A stretch of 34,131 nucleotides of DNA from a virus. Position numbers and translations under genes: made by a program. The notes under the pieces were generated by a model that saw nothing but the letters and a program-made list of their open reading frames with translations, was not told where the DNA came from and searched no databases. This document shows, in pieces, positions 6,574-13,015 of this stretch (its first letter is position 1; the number at the start of each line of letters is the position of its first letter). The DNA is taken from the IMG/VR virus record IMGVR_UViG_3300046313_000351, positions 1-34,131 of that record; one strand, given 5' to 3'.

Positions 6574-6603
6574 ATTGTATCACAGAAAATCAACTGTAGT
6601 CAA
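6574..6603 (-). promoter_or_regulatory. Promoter embedded in the 3' end of 6580-6753
   Basis: TTGACT (6598-6603), 18-bp spacer, TGTGATACAAT (6574-6579). The TGA stop of the upstream small gene is the TG of the extended -10. It is followed by the repeated leader (ATCAACTCCACTACAAGGAAC). Confidence 0.75.
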
Positions 6604-6753
6604 ATTCTCTGCAAAATCAGGGATTCCTTTGAAAAACCTCAAGGAAGCTTCACTGTTTGCATGGCGCTTGAATGCTCGCCATATCTCAATGCTAAAAATT
6701 TCCTCATAGAATTCACTGGCAATTTTAAGTTTCGGTAGTTCGTCTATCACCAT
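6580..6753 (-). CDS. SDLP-array small protein (MVIDELP), 57 aa
   Basis: MVIDELPKLKIASEFYEEIF, then a basic helix (IWRAFKRHANSEAS) and a C-terminus LTTVDFL encoded by promoter DNA. It overlaps the previous gene by seven bases (ATGGTGA). The head E-L-P-K-L matches its neighbour at 6747-6926. Function unknown. Confidence 0.6.
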   Translation of the reverse strand: MVIDELPKLKIASEFYEEIFSIEIWRAFKRHANSEASLRFFKGIPDFAENLTTVDFL

Positions 6754-6926
6754 AGTTCGTCATCATCAATCCGTAGAACGTCTTGAACGTCAATGTGAAA
6801 CATGATATCACTTCGTAGAATCCCTTGATAATGAAGAAAATCACAAGCAATGAACTGTGATACGTCCCACACATAATCATCGTATGGGTAAGTTGGTTGT
6901 AGTTTAGGCAGTTCATTGATCACCAT
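6747..6926 (-). CDS. SDLP-array small protein (MVINELP), 59 aa
   Basis: MVINELPKLQPTYPYDDYVW, then DVSQFIACDFLHYQGILRS and a C-terminus DDDELW. It is clearly paralogous to the gene at 8831-9010 (SDLPKIQPT, WEVSQFI, DFLLYQGIL, ADELC), which shows that these tiny ORFs are real genes conserved between arrays. Overlaps of ATGGTGA occur at both ends. Function unknown. Confidence 0.7.
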   Translation of the reverse strand: MVINELPKLQPTYPYDDYVWDVSQFIACDFLHYQGILRSDIMFHIDVQDVLRIDDDELW

Positions 6927-7117
6927 AATTCAACTTCAATCAAGTATAACACGTCATCAATATGATCTAATTTGTTGTGAAGATCAACCGACCAATTCAG
7001 ACCACGATCAGCGTCTATGCCGATCATCCCAACCACCCAGTATTTTGTTAGACCACTAAAGTCGCATGGATCACGTAGACGTATGGCTGTCAACGATGGT
7101 AGGTTAGATGCCATCAT
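6920..7117 (-). CDS. SDLP-array small protein (MASNLP), 64-65 aa
   Basis: Two consecutive ATGs (7117, 7114) give M(M)ASNLPSLTAIRLRD, with a Trp-containing middle (YWVVGMIG, LNWSVDLHNK) and a C-terminus IEVELW. First complete gene of this three-gene array. No convincing promoter lies between it and the divergent tailspike. The frame just upstream ends MENEL then a stop over this start, as if an earlier member had been cut off. Confidence 0.6.
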   Translation of the reverse strand: MMASNLPSLTAIRLRDPCDFSGLTKYWVVGMIGIDADRGLNWSVDLHNKLDHIDDVLYLIEVELW

Positions 7118-7144
7118 AGTTCATTTTCCATTATTCATACATCA

Positions 7145-7153
7145 TTAAATATA
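7145..7153 (+). promoter_or_regulatory. Possible late promoter (TTAAATATA) for the tailspike
   Basis: A TAAATA core lies about 20 bases upstream of the tailspike ATG, similar to the element before the transglycosylase and to T4 TATAAATA. Low certainty. Confidence 0.3.
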
Positions 7154-7173
7154 ACATCAACAAAAGGACACAC

Positions 7174-8799
7174 ATGTCATTATCCAAAGTAAAATACTCA
7201 ATGATCAGCGGACAATATGTGAATGCACTCGATCATGGCGCAGACCCGACCGGAGCATCAGACAGCACACTCGCAATACAGTCAGCAATCAACATAGCAG
7301 CCGGTCGCACCGTCTATGTCCCTTGAGGGACATACATCATCAGCGATACTCTATCATATAACACATCACCGACCTTTGGTTTCACTTCCCCCGGACTGAA
7401 GATTGTTGGTGACGGGATGACGAAAACATTTTTTGATCATCGCGCCGAAAACAAACCAATCTTCAGCATTGATAGCGGAACCCATGGAGGGTCTTACACG
7501 GCAGCTATAGGATCGGTCCTACAAAATTTTGCAATCATTAACCCACAAGCAACTGCGGGATCTATCGGTATCCGGTTACTGAACTCATATGAGACTGATA
7601 TTCATCATCTTTACATCCGAGACATGAAATCTCATGGCATCGAAATGATGAACGGTATGTTTGCCGATGATGGATGGAACATGGTCTCAGTCAAGCAGTG
7701 TTGGTTTGATAATTGTAAAGGGTGGGGCATCAAGGCAGATGGGACTTCTGGCAGGAATGAGGGATCGTATACATATCTAGAGCAGGTTTTCTTCCAAACA
7801 TGCGGAACAACCAGCACGGCAACGCCGCCAACATCTGGCGGTATGATATGGAAGGGTCAAGTCTTGACAATGGAGCAATGCGCATTTGCCAATGGCGTAG
7901 AAAATGTTGGATTGTTTATTAAGGGGGAGGCTGGTCTTGGGCAGACTGTGGATTTGAGAAACACGACATTTGAGAATTGCAAAAAGCGCGGGTTGTATGT
8001 AACTGGCGTCAATATGTTCAAAGGGCGAAATTTACAGTTTTACAACAATGACAGTCTGACAGCAACCGCGCAGTGTGAATTCTTAGGCACATTTACAATC
8101 GGTCAGGTTGATATTGATGGTGTCACCGTCAGAGCAACGGCTGGTAATAATCCCTGCACTGCATTCAAAATCAGTGGAGCAGGTGTAAATTTTAACACAT
8201 GCCGAGTCAAGAATGTCAACTTTGAGAATTTTGATTACACCGGACAGGTTAGGTTTGATGGTTGGATGTTTGACCATGTTCCAAATTGTGGCATTATACT
8301 TGTTGGTAGTTCGGTTGAGGTTAGTTTTAAACCAAACAACAAATTACCTTTTGGCAACACTGTCCCGTTGCGTCTTCGCGGACCACAGAATCAGACCGGC
8401 ACAGGAGTCCCTTCCACAAATGGAGAATGGGTTGCGTGTCAGTTAACGTCAAATGGTGTTGCCTTGGATATGGCAACGGTTGCACCAAACACCAGATATT
8501 ATGTTTATCTATATGACAACGATGGTACGCCAGCGCTGATTTGCTCAACAACCGGGTGGGTTAATGGGACACATGGGTATCCGGTTTTATCATCAAATGC
8601 TGCATTTTTATATGTTGGTAGTTTTGAATCCGGCTCGACTGCGGGGACGGCCAAAACATCTGCCGGTGGTTGGTTGAACCCATCAATGTTCCCAACATCA
8701 CAGGTTGGGGTTGGGCGATATGTTTGGTTTGATGCCACGGGCATTTTACGCAGTAATGCATCTATACCAACAAGCGATACAGACGGAACGGCAGTCTAA
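7174..8799 (+). CDS. Tailspike / beta-helix (pectate-lyase-like) receptor protein with an in-frame TGA
   Basis: ATG 7174 follows an AAAAGGACACAC ribosome binding site. The first 50 codons carry a pectate-lyase-3-type motif (LDHGADPTGASDST..AIQSAIN..GRTVYVP-x-GTYIIS), but the codon between VP and GTY is TGA (7324-7326); the same frame then runs to 8799. The whole is about 541 codons with right-handed beta-helix repeats and a Gly/Thr/Ser-rich C-terminal domain. Such proteins bind and often depolymerise surface polysaccharide. The TGA truncates the product unless it is read through; translation could also restart downstream, for example at ATG 7417. It stands alone on the plus strand between two minus-strand arrays, as an inserted or swapped host-range gene would. 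Confidence 0.78.
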
Positions 8800-8803
8800 T
8801 GAA

Positions 8804-8845
8804 GATGAACTATGCTGATGGCCCCTGCATTCAGCATAGTTCATC
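8804..8845. terminator. 15-bp perfect inverted repeat after the tailspike
   Basis: GATGAACTATGCTGA (8804-8818) and its exact complement (8831-8845) with a 12-base loop. A likely bidirectional terminator or RNA-processing hairpin five bases after the tailspike stop; no strong U-tract. The right arm also encodes the ADELC end and stop of the minus-strand gene. Confidence 0.6.
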
Positions 8846-9010
8846 TGCAAGAAACAGGAAACACGCTTGGATATTGTAGGGAAACCGAACACCACTTTGC
8901 AGAATCCCTTGGTAAAGAAGAAAATCACCCGTAATGAACTGCGAAACTTCCCATGCGTAATCGTATGATGTGAAAGTTGGTTGTATTTTCGGTAGATCAG
9001 AGATTTTCAT
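8831..9010 (-). CDS. SDLP-array small protein (MKISDLP), 59 aa
   Basis: MKISDLPKIQPTFTSYDYAW, then EVSQFITGDFLLYQGIL and a C-terminus LADELC. Strong paralogue of 6747-6926. The start (internal ATG at 9010) overlaps the NENL end of the preceding gene, with the upstream stop inside the Ser-Asp codons (CTCTGATC). Last gene of the six-gene array behind the VWA gene. Function unknown. Confidence 0.7.
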   Translation of the reverse strand: MKISDLPKIQPTFTSYDYAWEVSQFITGDFLLYQGILQSGVRFPYNIQACFLFLADELC

Positions 9011-9182
9011 TGATTTTTGCCAAGACAACAATCGCGTTACGCACAGGAGTCCCCAGCATATGATTTACGCTTGACCAGCGATGATATGATCGAGCTACCC
9101 ACAATCCAGTTGGGCGACGGAGCACCTGTTCAACAACACGACTTTGTGTGATTTTGGTGATGGAATGCAGTTCACGAATTTT
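8997..9182 (-). CDS. SDLP-array small protein (MKIRELH), 61 aa
   Basis: Head MKIRELHSITKITQSR (SDLP position reads RELH), middle GLWVARSYHRWSS, then LGTPVRNAIVVLAKINENL. The LG-x-PVRN-x-I part matches 3407-3595. Start chosen at 9182 because it overlaps the DENS stop of the previous gene like the other members. Basic and aromatic; function unknown. Confidence 0.65.
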   Translation of the reverse strand, partial: KIRELHSITKITQSRVVEQVLRRPTGLWVARSYHRWSSVNHMLGTPVRNAIVVLAKINENL

Positions 9183-9363
9183 CATCAAGCATACCATTGG
9201 TCAAATTCAACAAGCAAGAGAAATTCATCATTTTAGCAAAAATGGGCAGCAACCAAGATGGCATAAGATTGACGCATGTAATTGCAGTTTTACCGACCAC
9301 CATGTCGGGCATTCTTATCAGATCACATTCCATGACGATCATGGGCAGCTCAGATGTTTTCAT
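9172..9363 (-). CDS. SDLP-array small protein (MKTSELP), 63 aa
   Basis: MKTSELPMIVMECDLIRMPD, then a hydrophobic and Met-rich body (WLLPIFAKMMNFSCLLNL) ending MLDENS. It overlaps the next gene by 11 bases. A 30-base gap to the preceding gene holds the hairpin shared with the TnpB right end, the only gap in this array. Function unknown. Confidence 0.6.
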   Translation of the reverse strand: MKTSELPMIVMECDLIRMPDMVVGKTAITCVNLMPSWLLPIFAKMMNFSCLLNLTNGMLDENS

Positions 9364-9382
9364 AACGATTGGAGCAAGGAAA

Positions 9383-9410
9383 CCTAACTGTCTTTAGCTG
9401 TTAGGTAGTT
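9383..9410 (+). repeat. 28-bp copy of the TnpB right-end hairpin (inverted relative to the other copy)
   Basis: Exact reverse-complement match to 16563-16590, including the CCTAAC/GTTAGG hairpin and the boundary TTAGGTAGTT; similarity fades outside, though GCAAG occurs just inside in both. It overlaps the last codons (KLPNS) of the gene at 9394-9612. Best read as the remnant right end of a lost copy of the same element, or an orphan guide scaffold. Confidence 0.65.
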
Positions 9411-9612
9411 TACTCAGAATCCGGTCAACTCTATCGAAACCAATCGAATATGGCATCTCTGACAAACCATTATTGTGCATCTGTAGCGCAACTCGATGCC
9501 AAGTTGGCAGTATTGTCCACAGACGATTAACCTTTCCAAGCACTTGGTTTTCTGTCGTTCTTAGGTATGCCACATGACTTGGTGTGATTGATGGTAGGTC
9601 AGAGGTTTTCAT
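9394..9612 (-). CDS. SDLP-array small protein (MKTSDLP), 72 aa
   Basis: MKTSDLPSITPSHVAYLRTT, then LGKVNRLWTILPTWHRVAL, then a tail DRVDRILSKLPNS. The ATG at 9612 is preferred to 9618 because it gives the standard head. The last six codons lie within the 28-bp repeat shared with the TnpB right end, so its C-terminus may have been created by that insertion. Function unknown. Confidence 0.6.
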   Translation of the reverse strand: MKTSDLPSITPSHVAYLRTTENQVLGKVNRLWTILPTWHRVALQMHNNGLSEMPYSIGFDRVDRILSKLPNS

Positions 9613-9808
9613 TTTCAATCAATCGTCGCTTGCACACGTTATCGTCAACTTGAACGTAGATAGATTTTCGCATTTGATTCCAAACCTCCCAACTTGGTTT
9701 CATGCAATCTTCCGTAGCTACGTACTTGCTCGCATAAACCACATAATGATTGGCCGATGGTGTTGGCTGTGCATATGAACCAAGTTTAGGAAGACCGGAG
9801 GCTTTCAT
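9599..9808 (-). CDS. SDLP-array small protein (MKASGLP), 69 aa
   Basis: MKASGLPKLGSYAQPTPSAN, a Tyr/Val-rich middle (YVVYASKYVATED), a basic part (WNQMRKSIYVQVDD) and a C-terminus IENENL shared with other members (NENL). It overlaps its upstream neighbour by 23 bases and its downstream neighbour by 14. Function unknown. Confidence 0.6.
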   Translation of the reverse strand: MKASGLPKLGSYAQPTPSANHYVVYASKYVATEDCMKPSWEVWNQMRKSIYVQVDDNVCKRRLIENENL

Positions 9809-9986
9809 TGAATTGTCTTAGTGAATCGTAAACTACATGAAAGACTTGATATGTGACGTGCATCCATCGTCTCCATACCCACGCATTTTGGGTAGTGTGA
9901 ATTACACATTGAACCGTTTCAAGCAAAATGAAACGCGCCGCCATGCTTGGCACTGATGACACCAATGGGAGCTGATCAATTTGCAC
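9786..9986 (-). CDS. SDLP-array small protein (GTG start, MQIDQLP), 66 aa
   Basis: The GTG at 9986 overlaps the stop of the VWA gene. It reads MQIDQLPLVSSVPSMAARF, then aromatic residues (WVWRRWMHVTYQVFHVVYDS) and a C-terminus FNESLRSS. First gene of the array behind the VWA gene, so probably translated by coupling. Function unknown. Confidence 0.6.
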   Translation of the reverse strand: MQIDQLPLVSSVPSMAARFILLETVQCVIHTTQNAWVWRRWMHVTYQVFHVVYDSLRQFNESLRSS

Positions 9987-11202
9987 GGATTACACGACCA
10001 ATATCAGCATCAAGGGAACCGCCACCATAAACAATGAAAGTTACGTTATGATCGGGTAGTAAATCTGCAAGTTGATAGTTATCACCACCGTCAGTCAGTA
10101 CGAGCATCGGGACTTCATCTCCGGGTAGATCATTGTCTTCAATGAGTTGTAGAATAGAGCTACGAATATCAGTCCCTCCCCCGCCGTGTAGATGTGATAT
10201 CACAAACGGGGGTGCGGCATCGTCAACCTCAACCGTAATTTTACTACAGACCTGCGTGTCGTACTCGATAAGGATAAGGTTTTTACAGTTCAATTGCCAG
10301 AGCAACGCGCTTACTTCAGCGCAACATTTATCCAAGTCGCTACTCATCGAGCCAGAAGTATCCATCCAGATGGCTACCGTCTCCAGAGCATTCACATTAC
10401 CAACATCATGTGGGACGTATTCACCACGGGTGGAGAATGGACGACGCTTGATCCGATCCCATGATGGATGAATCTTGGCAGGGATGTCCTGCAGATGATC
10501 TCGCATGATCGAAGCCCATGGCAACTCAGGTGCAACCATCTTGACCTCAATCGTGGATGCATTGCTACCAGTTGTTGACCGGATACGTTCAGCAATCGCT
10601 TTCGATTCTTCTGCTGCCGCTGCCCATTGATCTGCATTCTGATCTTCACCTTGACCAAATTCACCATGGGAATCAATACTGCCATGTTGAACAACCGTTG
10701 CTTGATTGCGAAGAATCGTATAGACTTCGCGCCATGAAAGGTCAGGATACTTCTGGCACATTTCATCGGTATGTTGCTGGCAGATCAGTCGATCTTTCTG
10801 TTCCTTGTCCGGACTCAGTTCGATAGACATGCGATAGATTGCAGACTCGATCACAATGTCCATTGCCATGTTACGCAACATTGCAAACAAACTGAAAGTG
10901 ATGGTCTTGTCAATCCACTTATTGGAGATGTGACCCAATGCTGGGTGCAGAACTTCATGGAGCAACAAACCCAGACGTTTGTTCTCAGGCAGAGTATCCA
11001 TGAAGGAAGAAGCAAAGAAGAACCCTTTGTTGTCTGCAAACGCAGTTGGGGTTTTCTGTTGTGGGCATCTTTCTGTCCATTCGGCATCGGAAATTACCTT
11101 GAATGGAAGAACATAGAAGAATGGTGCAGTCTGCTGTAAAAGCCGGGTGACTTTGCGGATGTCGGATGCCAGAGATTCCTGAGCGTAAGTCATAATGTTC
11201 AC
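9976..11202 (-). CDS. VWA-domain protein with HExxH metallopeptidase-like domain, about 405 aa
   Basis: The N-terminal domain carries HEVLH (82-86) in LLHEVLHPALGH, a zinc-peptidase-like HExxH; the C-terminal domain carries the MIDAS signature DTSGSMS (281-287) and a later LVLTDGGD. This matches the DUF2201-type VWA family, whose members pair with MoxR AAA ATPases; one is encoded at 3922-4992. Start ambiguous: GTG 11202 shares GTGA with the previous stop; ATG 11193 (MTYAQESL) is equally plausible. Probably an ATPase-activated chaperone or protease-like complex acting on an unknown target. Confidence 0.8.
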   Translation of the reverse strand: MNIMTYAQESLASDIRKVTRLLQQTAPFFYVLPFKVISDAEWTERCPQQKTPTAFADNKGFFFASSFMDTLPENKRLGLLLHEVLHPALGHISNKWIDKTITFSLFAMLRNMAMDIVIESAIYRMSIELSPDKEQKDRLICQQHTDEMCQKYPDLSWREVYTILRNQATVVQHGSIDSHGEFGQGEDQNADQWAAAAEESKAIAERIRSTTGSNASTIEVKMVAPELPWASIMRDHLQDIPAKIHPSWDRIKRRPFSTRGEYVPHDVGNVNALETVAIWMDTSGSMSSDLDKCCAEVSALLWQLNCKNLILIEYDTQVCSKITVEVDDAAPPFVISHLHGGGGTDIRSSILQLIEDNDLPGDEVPMLVLTDGGDNYQLADLLPDHNVTFIVYGGGSLDADIGRVIRAN

Positions 11203-11462
11203 TTTGCAAGGATTTGTTGGAGCAGTTCCTTGATTTCATCCAAGGATTTGGACAGAAGGGCAACAGATTGTTCCAAACTCTGAGTTTGGGTTGGCACAAG
11301 ACGAAAGTGCGAGTCATTCCCGCTGAAAACATTCTCAATTGAATTAGAATCCCACTTAGCCCGCCAATCGTCGAACTTGTAATGTTGAGTCACCGTTCCA
11401 GTGTCTTGGACGACACCATCAACAACATATTCAACGCGATCACCGATTTTGTATTTTGACAT
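11199..11462 (-). CDS. Small KOW/Tudor-like protein, paralogue 2, 87 aa
   Basis: MSKYKIGDRVEYVVDGVVQD, GTVTQHYKFDDWRAKWDSNS, then a helical C-terminus with heptad-like leucines (LEQSVALLSKSLDEIKELLQ), probably a coiled coil absent from paralogue 1. Its first 20 residues are identical to paralogue 3. Repeated leader and AAGGAAC ribosome binding site. Directly upstream of the VWA gene with overlapping stop and start. Confidence 0.7.
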   Translation of the reverse strand: MSKYKIGDRVEYVVDGVVQDTGTVTQHYKFDDWRAKWDSNSIENVFSGNDSHFRLVPTQTQSLEQSVALLSKSLDEIKELLQQILAK

Positions 11463-11495
11463 GATAAAGTTCCTTGTAGTGGAGTTGATGGGGCT

Positions 11496-11525
11496 ATTGT
11501 ATCACAGAATCCGAAACCTTGGCAA
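11496..11525 (-). promoter_or_regulatory. Promoter for KOW paralogue 2 / VWA / SDLP array
   Basis: TTGCCA (11520-11525), 18-bp spacer, TGTGATACAAT (11496-11501), then the repeated leader. The TGA of the upstream small gene (11502-11660) supplies the TG of the extended -10. Confidence 0.75.
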
Positions 11526-11660
11526 GTTTGGTAGATTTATTATGGAAGTGTTCCAACCGGCACCATGAATCGAATAATAACATTCATGAACCGATCTTAA
11601 TAAAACCGGACCGGAAGAAGTATTGCTATGTGGGTTTTTAGGCAGTTCAGTAGATTTCAT
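11502..11660 (-). CDS. SDLP-family small protein (MKSTELP), 52 aa
   Basis: MKSTELPKNPHSNTSSGPVL, then LLRSVHECYYSIHGAGW and a C-terminus LPRFRIL whose codons form the next promoter. It overlaps the end of 11647-11898 by 14 bases, with the upstream TGA inside the Thr-Glu codons (ACTGAA), the standard array junction. Function unknown. Confidence 0.6.
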   Translation of the reverse strand: MKSTELPKNPHSNTSSGPVLLRSVHECYYSIHGAGWNTSIINLPNLPRFRIL

Positions 11661-11898
11661 CTTGAACCGTCAGGTAAACTTCTTGCTTCAGGTCAGCCAG
11701 CAGCATGAATTCTTCTGGGGTTTCACCATCCCATGTTTCATTCTCAGAATTGATCAGACTGAACGATTTGATGTCAAGCTCATTTCCTTCCGCTGGCTCC
11801 CATCGAGTTTCTGGGGCACCTTCAATGAAAGTGAAATCAATTTCCATCAGGTGCCCGAAAATCATCACTTGGGTTGTATTGTGCGCTGCTGTTGTCAT
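11647..11898 (-). CDS. Hypothetical protein, 83 aa, acidic
   Basis: MTTAAHNTTQVMIFGHLMEI, then acidic stretches (EGAPETRWEPAEGNELDIK, ENETWDGETPEEFM) and a C-terminus VYLTVQDEIY. The only Shine-Dalgarno-like GGAG lies in the 3' arm of the hairpin just upstream, so folding could limit translation. Function unknown. Confidence 0.65.
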   Translation of the reverse strand: MTTAAHNTTQVMIFGHLMEIDFTFIEGAPETRWEPAEGNELDIKSFSLINSENETWDGETPEEFMLLADLKQEVYLTVQDEIY

Positions 11899-11905
11899 AA
11901 CAAAA

Positions 11906-11962
11906 AAGGCTCCATTGTTTGTTGGAGCCTTTATTGTATCACACTTCGTCGTAGAACGTGAA
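11906..11962 (-). promoter_or_regulatory. Promoter followed immediately by a GC stem-loop (PeSL-like)
   Basis: TTCACG (11957-11962), 18-bp spacer, TGTGATACAAT (11933-11938), then AAGGCTCCA/TGGAGCCTT (11906-11931) with an 8-base loop and a run of T on the minus strand: a terminator-shaped hairpin right at the presumed start site. The stop of 11939-12160 is the TG of the -10. The hairpin may terminate upstream transcripts while the promoter restarts them. Confidence 0.65.
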
Positions 11963-12160
11963 AGTTACTTGTTTACCAGAAACATCTGCTGTTGCAAATG
12001 GGACATAAGACCGCTTGGTATCCCGGATAATCGGACCAGAATCAACGCCCATATGCAGTAGAGCAGTCTGGATCATTGTGCGGATCATCAAGTTGATTTT
12101 CTTTTTCCTCTGACGGCGGTTCAGTTTAAGAAACTTGTTTGTCATGTTAACAGTGATCAC
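11939..12160 (-). CDS. Hypothetical basic protein, 68-73 aa
   Basis: Starts at GTG 12160 (sharing GTGA with the previous stop) or ATG 12145 (MTNKFLKLNRRQRKKKINLM). Strongly basic N-terminus followed by a Met/Ile-rich helix, then VSGKQVTFTFYDEV. A nucleic-acid-binding role is conceivable from charge only. Its TGA stop is part of the following promoter. Confidence 0.6.
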   Translation of the reverse strand: MITVNMTNKFLKLNRRQRKKKINLMIRTMIQTALLHMGVDSGPIIRDTKRSYVPFATADVSGKQVTFTFYDEV

Positions 12161-12510
12161 TTCTTTTCGCCTTTCATTGCTTCAAGTTCTTTCTTGACCT
12201 TCAGGTTGATGATTTCAATGACATCTGAACCAATCTCTGATTGCACTGCTTTCTGTGTCCCATAGGCACCCAGCATCAGCCACATCGTCTTTTCCGATGG
12301 AATGAAAGGAGACAACATTGCTAAACAAACCCATCCAATTACCCATCGCTTCTGGTATGGGAGGTTCTTGTGGTATCTATCGGTGTTATTGGAGGTGACG
12401 TATACCGTGTATCCAAAAACACCAACTCCGTAAAGGAACAATATGATGAACAAAGCGAATGATATTTTCCCAACAAGACCGGCGAGATAAACGAAAAATG
12501 CGAGTTCCAT
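12157..12510 (-). CDS. Membrane protein, 117 aa
   Basis: ATG 12510 (MELAFFVYLAGL) is preceded by AAAAGGAACTTTATT, which fixes the start. Hydrophobic segments lie near 3-35 (possibly a hairpin) and 62-78, followed by PSEKTMWLMLGAYGTQKA and a charged C-terminal helix (KVKKELEAMKGEKK). Similar PS-K-T-x-Y/W-x-M-x-GAY proteins occur in other phages without known function, to my recollection. Confidence 0.68.
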   Translation of the reverse strand: MELAFFVYLAGLVGKISFALFIILFLYGVGVFGYTVYVTSNNTDRYHKNLPYQKRWVIGWVCLAMLSPFIPSEKTMWLMLGAYGTQKAVQSEIGSDVIEIINLKVKKELEAMKGEKK

Positions 12511-12529
12511 AATAAAGTTCCTTTTGAAG

Positions 12530-12952
12530 TTAAGTTGTACCAATCATCCGATACTTGACAACGTGAGGGTAGCCATCATCGGTCGTGTTGATGTTCCAGT
12601 CAATTCCCGGAACTTCGTTAATTCCACCTTGACGAACTGTCCCATCTGACATCAGGAACTCGAACATGAATGTTGGACGGATGTATGTAGTTGATTTGTT
12701 TGTTATCCAGCCTGCATCTTCAATGTCTGACGTCTTGGATTCAACTTTGCGAAAAACCAATTCATAATTCTCACAGAAATGACATTCAGTTGAATCGGAA
12801 TCCCACTTAGCCCACCACCCAGCAGGTTCCTCGTACCACTCGTATGCAGTCATGCTAGAACTACCTTCAAATGCCCGAGTCACCGTTCCGGTATCTTGGA
12901 CGACACCATCAACAACGTATTCGACACGATCACCGATTTTGTATTTTGACAT
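12530..12952 (-). CDS. KOW/Tudor-like protein, paralogue 3 with a C-terminal extension, 140 aa
   Basis: Residues 1-24 are almost identical to paralogue 2; the barrel ends in GWWAKWDSDSTECHF. A further 75 residues (EFLMSDGTVRQGGINEVPGI and beyond) look like a second beta-rich domain. Same promoter-leader cassette as paralogue 2, so gene and control region were probably duplicated together. Confidence 0.7.
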   Translation of the reverse strand: MSKYKIGDRVEYVVDGVVQDTGTVTRAFEGSSSMTAYEWYEEPAGWWAKWDSDSTECHFCENYELVFRKVESKTSDIEDAGWITNKSTTYIRPTFMFEFLMSDGTVRQGGINEVPGIDWNINTTDDGYPHVVKYRMIGTT

Positions 12953-12985
12953 GATAAAGTTCCTTGTAGTGGAGTTGATGGTTCT

Positions 12986-13015
12986 ATTGTATCACGGAAT
13001 CCGAACTGTAGTCAA
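12986..13015 (-). promoter_or_regulatory. Promoter for KOW paralogue 3, embedded in the upstream gene
   Basis: TTGACT (13010-13015), 18-bp spacer, CGTGATACAAT (12986-12991), repeated leader with CAAGGAAC. The upstream gene's TGA is the TG of the -10, and its last residues LTTVRIP come from promoter DNA. Confidence 0.8.

Noticed and set aside
10133-11139. Plus-strand and alternate minus-strand ORFs of 78-124 codons
   Set aside because: All lie within the VWA/HExxH gene, whose motifs fix the reading frame.
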